A stretch of DNA of 64,000 nucleotides. It comes from Aliidiomarina sanyensis (GTDB lineage Bacteria; Pseudomonadota; Gammaproteobacteria; Enterobacterales; Alteromonadaceae). The position numbers were made by a program, and so were the translations under genes. This document shows positions 8,187 through 17,587 of this stretch, one piece after another. The stretch lies in NCBI RefSeq assembly GCF_003987175.1, contig NZ_PIPM01000006.1, positions 100,534 to 164,533 of the forward strand, read 5' to 3'. Each line of letters opens with the position of its first letter. Position 1 is the stretch's first letter. The notes under the pieces were generated by a model. The model searched no databases and was not told where the DNA came from. It saw only the letters and a program-made list of their open reading frames with translations.

Positions 8187-8423
8187 TTACGAGTAGATGA
8201 CCTCCGCATCCATCGGAATGGAGGCGTCGCGAATAGGGACTTCAATCACGTCGGGGCGCGCTTGGAGCGCTTCGTGGAGGACGTCGCGCGCATGGCATGT
8301 ACACTTACCGCATTGAGAACCCACACAAAGATTTCGGCGTAAATCACGCATGGTGCGTGCGCCCTGATCAACGGCTTTCTCAATTTCTTTGTCGGTTACA
8401 CCTTCACATAGGCATACGTACAT
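8187..8423 (-). CDS. bfd: Bacterioferritin-associated ferredoxin
   Basis: 78 residues starting at 8423 (MYVCLCEG) behind a GAGGTGG ribosome binding site; the 12-residue longer frame from 8459 has no similarity. Bfd is a [2Fe-2S] protein that reduces the ferric core of bacterioferritin so that iron is released. The four cysteine ligands are visible: C4-x-C6 and CGKC in the segment GSQCGKC. The C-terminal ~14 residues (VIEVPIRDASIPMDAEVIYS) extend beyond the E. coli protein. It lies upstream of the two bfr genes, separated by REPs, with a Fur box in front, as expected for an iron-starvation-induced gene. Confidence 0.9.
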   Translation of the reverse strand: MYVCLCEGVTDKEIEKAVDQGARTMRDLRRNLCVGSQCGKCTCHARDVLHEALQARPDVIEVPIRDASIPMDAEVIYS

Positions 8424-8462
8424 AAAACCACCTCGCTTGACTGCGTTCATTATAAACACAAA

Positions 8463-8477
8463 TGAGAATGGTTATCA
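8463..8477 (-). promoter_or_regulatory. Fur box upstream of bfd
   Basis: TGAGAATGGTTATCA matches the 7-1-7 Fur consensus TGATAATNATTATCA at 12 of 14 defined positions. It lies 40 bp upstream of the bfd start codon. Repression by Fur-Fe2+ is the expected regulation for bfd. Confidence 0.7.
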
Positions 8478-8499
8478 ATAATATTTGCGTGACCGATAA

Positions 8500-8696
8500 A
8501 TGCTTCCCAACGCCCCGTTACGGCACATGCGTTGGTTACATCAAATGTACCCGTAGCCAACGCACCGCGTTGGGTCCCAGATTGATAAATGCGTCAGACC
8601 TCCCACCCAACGCATTGCGTTGGCTACATTAAAGACTCGGCGACGGCATCGCTTCCAACCCTCCCACCCAACGCCCCGTTACGGCACATGCGTTGG
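8500..8696. repeat. REP/BIME cluster between bfd and asnC
   Basis: Four REPs in alternating orientation, including long-loop forms with CCGTTACGG in the loop. The linker TCCCAGATTGATAAATGCG-TCAGACCTCC and the extra segment CTCGGCGACGGCATCGCTTCC recur elsewhere (9860-10010; 22480-22500). The last REP contributes the asnC stop codon. Confidence 0.8.
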
Positions 8697-9146
8697 TTAC
8701 GTTGCTTGAATGGTTCGTTGAATGGGGGTTTGTAATGAAATGAGGGTTTCGGTGGATTGGATTTCATCAATGACCTGTAAACGCTCAATCAATAGCTTTT
8801 GCAAATCATCGATGTTCCGCACTAAGACTTTAATCAAGACACTGTATTGCCCGGTGGTGTAGTAAGCCTCAGTGACTTCAGGCAGGGCTTTGAGCTTCTC
8901 AAGCGCGGAAGGGTAGTCACCTGCTTGTCGCAAGATGATGCCAATAAAGCAGCAGATGTCGAAACCGAGCTTACGCGGATCAATGCTGAGTTTTGCCCCA
9001 GTGATAATGCCGGCCTTGCGCATTTTCTCGACGCGGACATGCACCGTTGCGGGTGATACTCGGTTTGCTTTGGCAATTTCGGCATACGAAAGGCGGGCAT
9101 TCTCGGTCAGTGCGTTCAGTATGTTTTTATCCAAATTGTCGATCAT
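8697..9146 (-). CDS. asnC: AsnC transcriptional regulator (Lrp/AsnC family)
   Basis: 149 residues, full length and very close to E. coli AsnC. N-terminal helix-turn-helix (ARLSYAEIAKANRVSPATVH, residues ~17-36) and a C-terminal RAM/effector domain with FIGIILRQAGDYPSALEKLK and TEAYYTTGQYSVLIKV. AsnC activates asnA when asparagine is low. The start at 9146 is only 17 bp from the remaining asnA frame and no Shine-Dalgarno or promoter is visible in front of it, because the normal divergent control region is missing. The stop codon TAA (8699-8697) is formed by the GTAA foot of a REP. Whether it is still expressed is doubtful. Confidence 0.9.
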   Translation of the reverse strand: MIDNLDKNILNALTENARLSYAEIAKANRVSPATVHVRVEKMRKAGIITGAKLSIDPRKLGFDICCFIGIILRQAGDYPSALEKLKALPEVTEAYYTTGQYSVLIKVLVRNIDDLQKLLIERLQVIDEIQSTETLISLQTPIQRTIQAT

Positions 9147-9163
9147 AGGGGATTGTCACGCAT

Positions 9164-9844
9164 ATGAAAGCGCTGCGCGCCGATGAGGAAACTTTGAGTC
9201 CTGTGCATTCGGTGTATGTGGACCAATGGGATTGGGAGCAGATTATTGCGGATCGCCACCGGACGGAAGCGCAGCTGTACACGACGGTGCGAAGCATTTA
9301 CACAGCGCTGAAACAAACGCTTGAGCAATATAAAGAGGGTTTTGGCTCAAGCCTTTCTCTTCCTGAGTCGATTACGTTCGTTCGATCGGAAGACCTATTG
9401 CAAGCCTACCCAGAACTTTCGCCGAAGGAACGGGAGCATGCTGCGGCAGAAGAGCATGGTGCCATTTTCCTGCAAGGGATTGGTGGTGCGCTCTCTGATG
9501 GAACCATCCATGATGTGCGCGCTCCAGATTACGACGATTGGACTTTAAACGGCGATATCATTGTATGGAACCCGGTCTTGGGCCAGTCGCTGGAGTTGAG
9601 CTCGATGGGCATTCGCGTCGATCGGGCAGCATTATTGAAGCAATTGCACAGTAGTGGGCGGGCGTCGGCGGAAGGGCTTCCGTGGCATCAAAAACTCATT
9701 TCCGGTCAGCTGCCTCAAACAATTGGCGGTGGGATTGGGCAATCACGCTTGTGCATGTGGATGATGCAAAAACCCCACATCGGCTACGTCCAACACGGCG
9801 TCTGGTGCCCAGAAACCCGCACGAAGTACGCCGATTTGTTGTAG
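9164..9844 (+). pseudogene. asnA: Aspartate-ammonia ligase AsnA, 5' truncated
   Basis: 226 residues matching E. coli AsnA (330 residues) from about residue 100 to its end: MKALRADEETLSPVHSVYVD, HDVRAPDYDDW, LSSMGIRVD, MPQTIGGGIGQSR-like PQTIGGGIGQSR. The similarity starts at the codons Thr-His just before the ATG and a TAG stop lies five codons upstream (9146-9148), so roughly the first 100 codons, including the class II-like fold entry, are gone. In addition about nine residues between DYDDW and LNGDI are missing compared with E. coli as I remember it. Asparagine synthesis from aspartate, ammonia and ATP is almost certainly lost. The TAG stop at 9842-9844 is the foot of a REP. Confidence 0.85.
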
Positions 9845-10058
9845 CCAACGCACAGCGTTGGGTCCCAGATTGATAAATGCGTCAGACCTCACACCCAACG
9901 CTCCGTTACGGAACATGCGTTGGCTACATTAAATATGCCGGTAGCCAACGCACAGCGTTGGGTCTCAGATTGATAAATGCGTCAGACCTCCCACCCAACG
10001 CCCCGTTACGGAACATGCGTTGGCTACGCCCAAAACGCGCCGTTACGTGCGTTGGCTA
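9841..10058. repeat. REP/BIME cluster between asnA' and gltD
   Basis: About five REPs with two nearly identical linkers (TCAGATTGATAAATGCGTC type) between the convergent genes asnA' and gltD. The left-most REP gives the asnA' TAG and the right-most gives the gltD TAG (minus strand, 10058-10056). Long-loop REPs with CCGTTACGG are included. Confidence 0.85.
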
Positions 10059-11465
10059 CGCTTCGAATAGGGTAAGGATGCTTTCGGCGGCGGTGCGGCC
10101 TTGGGCGATGGCGGTGACCACAAGATCTGCACCGAGCACCATGTCGCCGCCGGCAAACACTTTTGGGTTTTGTGTTTGGAGCGGCAAGCTCCCTGCATCA
10201 ACTTGTACTAATCCTTTTTCGGTGACAGCAACGTTTTCATCGATGAGCCACTGTGGTGGGTTCGGTTGATAGCCAAAAGCCAGGATCACGGCATCGGCTT
10301 CAAGCACAAACTCAGAATCGGCGACGGGTTCCGGCTGGCGTCGACCGTTTGCATCAGGCTCACCGAGCGCCGTGCGCACAAGTCGTACACCTGTAACCGT
10401 GCCACCTTTGGAGACAATTTCCAGTGGCTGCACATTGAACTCAAACGTCACTCCTTCCTCTTTAGCATGTTGCACTTCTTTGCGTGATCCCGGCATGTTC
10501 TCGGCATCGCGTCGATACGCACAGACCACCGTGGATGCTTGCTGTCGCACGGCGGTGCGGACGCAATCCATCGCTGTGTCGCCGCCACCGAGCACGACCA
10601 CGCGCTGTCCTTCAAGATTGATATAAGCATGATCCGGAACGTGAAGCGTTTCGATGTGGCCTGTATTGCCGATGAGATATTTCAGAGCAGGGTAGACACC
10701 CTGAGCGTCACGCCCTGGTAATTGGCCGTCCAAGGCCTTGTAGGTTCCAAGACCGACAAAGACGGCGTCGAAGTCTTGCACGAGCTTGGTAAATTCCACG
10801 TCACGACCAATCTCGCACGAGAGACGGAATTCGATACCCATCGCCTCGAAAATCTCGCGGCGACGTTGCATGACACTTTTTTCCAGTTTGAATGCTGGAA
10901 TTCCGAACGTCAGCAAACCGCCGATTTCGGGATAGCGATCAAATACGACGACCTGAGCACCATTTCGAGCGAGGACATCCGCACATGCCAGTCCAGCGGG
11001 GCCAGCACCAACCACGGCAACGCGTTTGCCGATGGATTCCACATGGCTCACATCGGGTCGCCATCCAGCTGCGAACGCTTTTTCATTAATTTCTTTTTCA
11101 ATCGCGCCTATGGTGACGGCACCGAAGTCATCGTTGAGGGTACATGCCCCTTCGCACAAACGATCTTGAGGACAAACACGGCCGCATACCTCGGGTAAGC
11201 TGTTCGTTTGGTGGGAAAGTTCGGCTGCTTCAATGTATTTTCCGGCAGCGGCGAGTTCAAGCCACTGAGGAATATAGTTATGCACCGGGCATTGCCACTC
11301 GCAATAAGGATTCCCACAATCAATACAACGGTCCGCTTGTGCAGCCACTTGTGGGGTGCTCATTTCCGTATGAATCTCGACAAACTCAATGGTCCGTTCC
11401 CGCAGCGCGCGTTTGGGTGGATCGACGCGTCGGACGTCAACAAACTGATAGACATTGCGACTCAT
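10056..11465 (-). CDS. gltD: Glutamate synthase (NADPH) small subunit
   Basis: 469 residues, normal length. N-terminal 4Fe-4S region with CIDCGNPYCEWQCPVHNYIP (near residue 48) and a second Cys cluster CGRVCPQDRLCEGAC (near 94). FAD-binding motif GAGPAGLACADVLARNG (~152) and NADPH-binding VLGGGDTAMDCVRTA (~291). It passes electrons from NADPH to the large subunit for conversion of 2-oxoglutarate plus glutamine to two glutamates. Start codon overlaps the gltB stop by one base (TAATG). The protein ends at its usual place (TAAESILTLFEA) and its TAG stop is the REP foot. Confidence 0.95.
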   Translation of the reverse strand: MSRNVYQFVDVRRVDPPKRALRERTIEFVEIHTEMSTPQVAAQADRCIDCGNPYCEWQCPVHNYIPQWLELAAAGKYIEAAELSHQTNSLPEVCGRVCPQDRLCEGACTLNDDFGAVTIGAIEKEINEKAFAAGWRPDVSHVESIGKRVAVVGAGPAGLACADVLARNGAQVVVFDRYPEIGGLLTFGIPAFKLEKSVMQRRREIFEAMGIEFRLSCEIGRDVEFTKLVQDFDAVFVGLGTYKALDGQLPGRDAQGVYPALKYLIGNTGHIETLHVPDHAYINLEGQRVVVLGGGDTAMDCVRTAVRQQASTVVCAYRRDAENMPGSRKEVQHAKEEGVTFEFNVQPLEIVSKGGTVTGVRLVRTALGEPDANGRRQPEPVADSEFVLEADAVILAFGYQPNPPQWLIDENVAVTEKGLVQVDAGSLPLQTQNPKVFAGGDMVLGADLVVTAIAQGRTAAESILTLFEA

Positions 11466-14400
11466 TACATCACCTCCACACGAATGGACCCGCTGGAGCG
11501 CGGGCGGTGGCCCAACAAATCTTCAATAGCCCGGGCTCTGGGTTTCACCAAATAAAACTGCGGCAGCCACTGCTCAAAGTCTTGCAAGATGGCTTGAGCG
11601 CGCTCACTGCCGGTGGCCTCGAAGTGGTCGTGAATATGACTGCGTAAATGTTCGCGCAGAATCTCTGATTCAACCGGCAAGGCTTCGACCAATTCGGGGT
11701 TGATGCGATCGGCAACGTCCTGTTCGGTGTCCAATACATACGCCATGCCGCCGGTCATTCCCGCGCCAAAGTTGATGCCGGTCCGCCCAAGCACCACCAC
11801 GACGCCTCCTGTCATGTATTCACAGCCGTTGTCGCCAACGCCTTCAACGACCGCGATGGCGCCACTATTCCGCACGGCAAAGCGTTCGCCAGCCAGGCCG
11901 GCGGCATACAGCCGCCCGCCGGTGGCTCCATACAAACAGGTATTGCCCATAATGACGGCCTCGTGGGATAGCAGTTCACTGCTCGGATCGGGCGCAAGAA
12001 TGAGGCGACCGCCGGCCATGCCTTTACCGACATAATCGTTGGCATCACCACGCAAATCGAGATGCACTCCAGGGGCGTTCCACACGCCAAAACTCTGCCC
12101 GGCGGTTCCAGCAAAGTGAAGTTTGAGAGGTGTACCACTGAGGCCCTGGCGCCCGTGAGTTTTGGCAATAAAGCCACTTAATGTTGCACCCACGGAGCGA
12201 TCATCATTGCGAATGGCAAACTTAAACTCCGCCGACTTCCGCGTCAGGACCGATGCGCGACAGGCATTCAGAATACGTTGATTCAATGCGCCGGGGTCGA
12301 CGGGGTGGTTTTTCTCAGAGCAATACTTGGTAAACTCAGATGCCACTCCAGCCGAAGCAAGCAGTGGGGTCAGGTCGATCTTGGCTTGTTTTTGCGTCCG
12401 ATTGTCCTCGAGCACTGCGAGCAGGTCTGTTCGGCCAATTAAATCAGTAAGCTTTTCAACACCTAATTGGCGCAGATACGCGCGGACTTCTTCGGCGAGC
12501 AGTTTGAAGTAGTTTTCAACCCGCTCGGGCAGACCTGAGAAATATTGGCTGCGCAGTGTTTTGTCTTGAGTCGCAACGCCGGTTGCGCAGTTGTTGAGGT
12601 GACAGATCCGCAAATACTTGCAGCCGAGGGCGACCATAGGCGCGGTCCCAAAGCCGAAACTTTCCGCACCTAAAATAGCCGCTTTGACGACGTCGAGCCC
12701 AGTTTTTAAACCGCCATCGACCTGAACACGGACCTTATGACGCAGGTTGTTCTGCACCAGCGCCTCGTGCACCTCAGCCAAACCGAGCTCCCATGGAGCA
12801 CCAGCATATTTAACTGATGTGAGAGGGCTCGCACCGGTTCCTCCGTCATATCCCGATACGGTAATCAGATCGGCGTAGGCTTTCACGACACCGGTTGCGA
12901 TGGTGCCGATGCCTGGTTCGGACACCAGCTTGACGGACACCAAGGCATCAGGATTGACTTGTTTTAAATCGAAGATGAGCTGAGCGAGGTCTTCAATCGA
13001 ATAAATATCATGATGGGGTGGCGGGGAAATGAGGGTGACACCCGGAACGGAGTGACGAAGCTGAGCAATCTCCGCTGTAACTTTTTCGCCGGGTAATTGC
13101 CCCCCTTCACCGGGTTTTGCGCCCTGTGCGATCTTAATTTGCAGCACGTCAGCATTCACTAAGTAGTGCGGTGTAACACCAAAGCGGCCCGATGCGATTT
13201 GTTTAATGCGAGAATTTTTTACGGTACCGAAGCGCTTGGGATCTTCACCCCCTTCACCGGAGTTACTGTGTCCGCCGAGTCGATTCATTGCGATAGCGAG
13301 TGCCTCGTGCGCTTCGGGGCTGAGCGCGCCAATAGACATAGCCGCGCTGTCAAAGCGTGGATAAAGGTCAGTGGCAGGTTCCGGCTCGACAGTTGCCGGC
13401 GAGGTAGGTGGCTTCAATACCAACAAATCGCGCAACATGGCGGGTGAGCGATCATTTACCGCTTTGGTGTAGTGGGTATAGGCTTGTGCATCGCCATGCA
13501 GGACGGCGGTTTGCAGACTTTTCACCACGTCCGGGTTGTACGCGTGGTACTCACCGCCATGGACATATTTGAGCAGCCCCCCATGTTGCAAGGGTTTGCG
13601 CGGCAGCCAGGCCACTTTGTGCAACTGCTGCATATCCCGTTCGATATCCTCAAAACATGCGCCTCGGATCCGACGATGGCATACGGGGAAGCACAAGGCG
13701 TGCATGGCATCGGAAATACCCACCAATTCGAATAAGCCCGCCCCGCGGTAACTCGATATTTGCGAGATGCCCATTTTCGAAAGAATTTTCAATAAGCCTT
13801 TGTTGATGCCTTTACGATAATTCAGGACAGCATCGCGAATGGGCAATTCAACGCGCTCCCGCGCGACTAGTTGTTCAATGGTTTCGTAGGCCAAGAATGG
13901 ATAAATGGCGGTCGCACCGAGCCCCAGCAATACGGCAAAGTGGTGGGGATCGCGGGCAGAAGCGGTTTCAACAATGATGTTGGCGTCACAGCGTAATTGT
14001 TCTCTCACCAGACGCGATTGGACGGCACCGGTGGCCATTGCCGCGGGTATTGGGAGCTGTTGTTTGCTGATCGTTCGGTCACTCAAGATCACGATAACAA
14101 TGTGGTCATCACGAACCGCCTGAATGACCTCGTCGCAGAGCGTCTCGATGGCCTGCCGCAAATTCTTTTCTTTTGGATCGTAATTCAAATCAAAGCTACG
14201 CCAGGCGTAGTGAGTGTCATCCAAGTCTTTTAGCTGCTTGAGGTCGGTGTACATCAATACCGGAGATTGAAATAGGACCCGGTTGGCGTATCCAGAGGTT
14301 TCGTTAAACATGTTTTGCTCACGACCAATGCAGGTCGCAAGTGACATCACATGCCGTTCGCGGATCGGATCAATCGGGGGGTTGGTCACCTGCGCGAATT

Positions 14401-15943
14401 GCTGACGAAAATAGTCATAGATTTGCCGAGGCTGCGTTGAAAGCACTGCAATGGGGGTGTCGTCGCCCATGGAGCCGGTAGCCTCTTGCCCATCTTGAGC
14501 CAAGACCCGCAAGACCTGCTCAATCTCCTCGGTGCTGTAGAAAAACTGCTTGTGGAAAGCGGCCATTTTGCCTTCATCAAACAACGGCTTTCCAAGGTGG
14601 TCTGCAGTAAGTTCTTCAAATGGTGTAAGGCGTTTAATGTGCTCGTCAAGCCAAGCGCGATAGGGATGGCGTGATTTAAGATCCGCGTCAATTTCATCAG
14701 ACCGCCAAATTCGGCCATTGTATGTATCTACTGCGAGCATTTCGCCTGGGCCAAGCCGGCCTTTCTCAACTACATCATCGGGCTGGTAATCCCAAGTGCC
14801 TACTTCGGAGGCGACGGTGAGGTAGCGGTCTTTGGTCACGACAAAGCGAGCGGGTCGCAACCCGTTGCGATCTAAACAACAGGCGACTTGGCGCCCGTTA
14901 CTCAAGACTACTCCTGCAGGTCCGTCCCAGGGCTCCATATGCATGGAATTAAACTCATAGAATGCGCGTAAATCGTCATCCATGGTGGCATCCCCTTGCC
15001 ATGCTGGGGGAATGAGTAGCCGCATGGCTCGAAATAAATCCATGCCACCGGCGAGCAACACTTCAAGCATGTTGTCCAGCGCGGCAGAGTCTGATCCGGT
15101 TTCGCTCACGAAAGGCGATGCATTTTGCAGATCCGGAAGCAGGGGGGAGTGCATCTTGTAACTGCGGGCCTTGGCCCATTGCCGGTTGCCAGCGACGGTA
15201 TTGATTTCACCGTTGTGCGCAAGAAAACGAAACGGTTGGGCGAGCGGCCACCGGGGCTGGGTATTGGTGCTGAAGCGTTGGTGAAAAACGCAATTAGAAG
15301 TTTCGAGGCGCGGGTCACGCAAGTCTTGATAGAACTTAGGGAGATCTTCGGGAATCATCAGGCCTTTGTAGACCATGACCAAACAGCTCAAAGACGGAAT
15401 ATAAAAATCTGGATCTGCTTGCAGGCGCTGTTCGGCGCGGCGGCGGGCCATAAATAATCGGCGCTCTAGGTCTTTTTTACGCCAGCCGGGTGGGGCGGTA
15501 ATAAATACTTGTGCCATGGCGGGCAGTGAGTGGCGCGCGATTTCACCGAGACTGTCGGGGTCTATCGGTGTTTCGCGCCAACCGTCGACAGTGAGCGTTT
15601 CTCGTTGGAGTTCTTCATTGAGGATATCTTTAGCGCGTGCTTGTTTTTTGGGATCGTGACTTAGAAAGACTTGGCCAACCGCGAACTTTTTCCCGGGTTT
15701 CCACCCGTGCTCAGTGGCAATGGTCCGAAAAAATGAATCGGGAAACTGCATCATGATGCCGCAGCCATCGCCGGTCTTACCATCTGCACCAATGGCTCCA
15801 CGGTGCATCATGCGGGCGAGGGCGGTTATCGCACGTTCGACCGTGGTATGGCTTTGCGCTCCATCGAGGTGAGCAATCAGACCAAAACCACAGTTGTCAC
15901 GTTCATGATTGGCATGCGTCGTCGCGCTGTAGAGTCCTTCCAT
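11465..15943 (-). CDS. gltB: Glutamate synthase (NADPH) large subunit
   Basis: 1492 residues from the ATG at 15943, chosen for the GGAG ribosome binding site just upstream (a start at 15958 is also possible). The class II glutamine amidotransferase domain begins at Cys18 (ERDNCGFGLIAH), the nucleophile exposed after removal of a short propeptide. Further landmarks: HQRFSTNTQPRWPLAQPFR, NGEINTV, the FMN-binding synthase domain with GGHSNSGEGGED and VSGYDGGTGASPL, the 3Fe-4S cysteines in CKYLRICHLNNC, and the C-terminal glycine-rich beta-helix (GxxxG-rich, GGVVVVLGRTGINFGAGMTG). Forms the ammonia-assimilation enzyme with GltD. Same operon as gltD, translationally coupled. Confidence 0.96.
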   Translation of the reverse strand: MEGLYSATTHANHERDNCGFGLIAHLDGAQSHTTVERAITALARMMHRGAIGADGKTGDGCGIMMQFPDSFFRTIATEHGWKPGKKFAVGQVFLSHDPKKQARAKDILNEELQRETLTVDGWRETPIDPDSLGEIARHSLPAMAQVFITAPPGWRKKDLERRLFMARRRAEQRLQADPDFYIPSLSCLVMVYKGLMIPEDLPKFYQDLRDPRLETSNCVFHQRFSTNTQPRWPLAQPFRFLAHNGEINTVAGNRQWAKARSYKMHSPLLPDLQNASPFVSETGSDSAALDNMLEVLLAGGMDLFRAMRLLIPPAWQGDATMDDDLRAFYEFNSMHMEPWDGPAGVVLSNGRQVACCLDRNGLRPARFVVTKDRYLTVASEVGTWDYQPDDVVEKGRLGPGEMLAVDTYNGRIWRSDEIDADLKSRHPYRAWLDEHIKRLTPFEELTADHLGKPLFDEGKMAAFHKQFFYSTEEIEQVLRVLAQDGQEATGSMGDDTPIAVLSTQPRQIYDYFRQQFAQVTNPPIDPIRERHVMSLATCIGREQNMFNETSGYANRVLFQSPVLMYTDLKQLKDLDDTHYAWRSFDLNYDPKEKNLRQAIETLCDEVIQAVRDDHIVIVILSDRTISKQQLPIPAAMATGAVQSRLVREQLRCDANIIVETASARDPHHFAVLLGLGATAIYPFLAYETIEQLVARERVELPIRDAVLNYRKGINKGLLKILSKMGISQISSYRGAGLFELVGISDAMHALCFPVCHRRIRGACFEDIERDMQQLHKVAWLPRKPLQHGGLLKYVHGGEYHAYNPDVVKSLQTAVLHGDAQAYTHYTKAVNDRSPAMLRDLLVLKPPTSPATVEPEPATDLYPRFDSAAMSIGALSPEAHEALAIAMNRLGGHSNSGEGGEDPKRFGTVKNSRIKQIASGRFGVTPHYLVNADVLQIKIAQGAKPGEGGQLPGEKVTAEIAQLRHSVPGVTLISPPPHHDIYSIEDLAQLIFDLKQVNPDALVSVKLVSEPGIGTIATGVVKAYADLITVSGYDGGTGASPLTSVKYAGAPWELGLAEVHEALVQNNLRHKVRVQVDGGLKTGLDVVKAAILGAESFGFGTAPMVALGCKYLRICHLNNCATGVATQDKTLRSQYFSGLPERVENYFKLLAEEVRAYLRQLGVEKLTDLIGRTDLLAVLEDNRTQKQAKIDLTPLLASAGVASEFTKYCSEKNHPVDPGALNQRILNACRASVLTRKSAEFKFAIRNDDRSVGATLSGFIAKTHGRQGLSGTPLKLHFAGTAGQSFGVWNAPGVHLDLRGDANDYVGKGMAGGRLILAPDPSSELLSHEAVIMGNTCLYGATGGRLYAAGLAGERFAVRNSGAIAVVEGVGDNGCEYMTGGVVVVLGRTGINFGAGMTGGMAYVLDTEQDVADRINPELVEALPVESEILREHLRSHIHDHFEATGSERAQAILQDFEQWLPQFYLVKPRARAIEDLLGHRPRSSGSIRVEVM

Positions 15944-16035
15944 ACAAGCTCCGGTCAAATGTATAGTTGACCCTTCACCATACCAGAAACGAACTCCCCC
16001 GTTTATAAAAGTGCTGAATACCTAGTATGCACGCG

Positions 16036-16306
16036 ATGGTAGCCAACGCACCGCGTTGGGTCCAAGATCGATAAGTGCATCTGGCATCGCACCCAACGCA
16101 CTGCGTTGGCTACATAAAATATGCCGGTAGCCAACGCACCGCGTTGGGCCCAAGATCGATAAGTGCATCTGGCATCGCACCCAACGCACTGCGTTGGCTA
16201 CAACCGTCTCACAATCACGGTGCTTGCAGCCGGTAGCCAACGCAATGCGTTGGGCCCAAGATCGATAAGTGCATCTGGCATTGCACCCAACGCACTGCGT
16301 TGGCTA
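16036..16306. repeat. REP/BIME cluster between gltB and arsJ
   Basis: Six or more REPs in alternating orientation joined by the linker CCAAGATCGATAAGTGCATC and by TACATAAAATATGCCG. The segment holds no other feature apart from an uncharacterised ~75-bp gltB leader at 15944-16030. One REP provides the arsJ stop codon (16306-16304, minus strand). Confidence 0.85.
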
Positions 16307-17587
16307 CAACCGTCTCACAATCACGGTGCTTGCAGCGAGGAAGAGGGTCGAGATGATCAAGCAGGCGACGAATCCCGCAGTTTGAAACACAAGCCCCGAG
16401 AGAACCGTTCCAATCAGGCGCCCCATGGCGTTCGCCATGTAATAGAAGCCCACGTCGAGCGATACACCGTCCGCATCGGCGAAGCGAATGATAAGATAGC
16501 TATGCAGTGAGGAGTTCACGGCGAACATCAGAGCAAATAGTAACAACCCAATCATAATGGTGAGTTGCGGCGCAATCCCCGCATTCAACAGCAGTGCGAT
16601 CCCAAGAGGAATGAGCGTTAAGCCTGCGGCCCAAAGAACGACGGCGTGTTGGCTTGGACCATGCTCTGTGTCCAACGCAGTGCGTTGGCTACGATTAGGT
16701 TCTGCGCCCAACGCAGTGCGTTGGCTACGATTAGGTTCTGCGCCCAACGCAGTGCGTTGGCTACGGTCTTTTCCTGTAAGACGGGGGGCGATGCCTTGAA
16801 TGAAGCCATAGAAAATGACCCAGACCGCCAAAAATGTCCCGACCTGCCAATGATCCCAGGCAAACTGCTGACTGAGGACGACGGGCAGCGCAATCACAAA
16901 CCAGACATCGCGCGCACCAAACAAGAACATTCGTGCGGCGGAGAGTATGTTAATGGCACGTGATTTGGAGAAGATTTGCCGGAACTTGGGCTTGGCTTTG
17001 GCCTTTCCAAGCTCACCTTGCAACAAAACAAGACTCAGCAGCCAAGTTACTGTCAGCAGGGCCATGAGTGCATAGAGTGCGCCGACAAAACCGAGCAGCG
17101 TCAGGAGTAAGCCACCAAGGAAGAAGCCCACTCCTTTAAGGGCATTCTTTGAGCCCGTTAGGATGGCGACCCACTTATACAGAGTGCTTTGGGCGTTATC
17201 CGGGACCAAAAGTTTGATGGCGCTTTTGGCACTCATCTTATTCAGATCTTTGGCAATTCCCGAGAGTGCTTGCGCTGCCATTACCCACAAAATTGTGAGG
17301 TACTCGGTAGGCACGGTAAGGGCGGCGAGGGCGATGATCTGCATCACCAAACCAATTTGCATGGTCCGGTTGAGGCCAATGCGGGCGCCGAGGTAGCCTC
17401 CCACTAAGTTGGTGACGACACCGAAAAACTCATAAAAAATAAACAGCATGGCGATCTCTAACGGAGAGTAGCCAAGCTGATGAAAGAAAAGGACGACGAG
17501 CATTCGCAGCGCGCCGTCCGTCAGCGTAAAAGCCCAGTAGTTGCCGGTAATTACCAGATATTGTTTTAAGTTCACGCTAATTCTCAT
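16304..17587 (-). CDS. arsJ: Organoarsenical efflux MFS transporter ArsJ
   Basis: 427 residues, 12-helix MFS carrier. The sequence LVITGNYWAFTLTDGALRML, FYEFFGVVTNLVGGYLGARI, SGIAKDLNKMSAKSAIKLL and GSKNALKGVGFFLGG are hallmark ArsJ stretches. ArsJ exports 1-arseno-3-phosphoglycerate made by the partner GAPDH. I set the start at 17587 (MRISVNLKQ); the frame upstream is only REP-coded peptide. A GGGAG that could act as ribosome binding site lies in the adjoining REP. Residues ~274-306 in a cytoplasmic loop are encoded by three REPs in tandem with a 36-bp period (repeat RSQRTALGAEPN), absent from other ArsJ proteins I know. The TAG stop is also a REP foot. Function may be retained because the insertion is in frame in a loop. 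Confidence 0.9.
   Translation of the reverse strand: MRISVNLKQYLVITGNYWAFTLTDGALRMLVVLFFHQLGYSPLEIAMLFIFYEFFGVVTNLVGGYLGARIGLNRTMQIGLVMQIIALAALTVPTEYLTILWVMAAQALSGIAKDLNKMSAKSAIKLLVPDNAQSTLYKWVAILTGSKNALKGVGFFLGGLLLTLLGFVGALYALMALLTVTWLLSLVLLQGELGKAKAKPKFRQIFSKSRAINILSAARMFLFGARDVWFVIALPVVLSQQFAWDHWQVGTFLAVWVIFYGFIQGIAPRLTGKDRSQRTALGAEPNRSQRTALGAEPNRSQRTALDTEHGPSQHAVVLWAAGLTLIPLGIALLLNAGIAPQLTIMIGLLLFALMFAVNSSLHSYLIIRFADADGVSLDVGFYYMANAMGRLIGTVLSGLVFQTAGFVACLIISTLFLAASTVIVRRL
16672..16766. repeat. Three in-frame REPs inside arsJ
   Basis: CCAACGCAG-TGCGTTGG units start at 16672, 16708 and 16744, exactly 36 bp apart, joined by CTACGATTAGGTTCTGCG. The period equals 12 codons, so the arsJ frame stays open. 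Confidence 0.9.
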
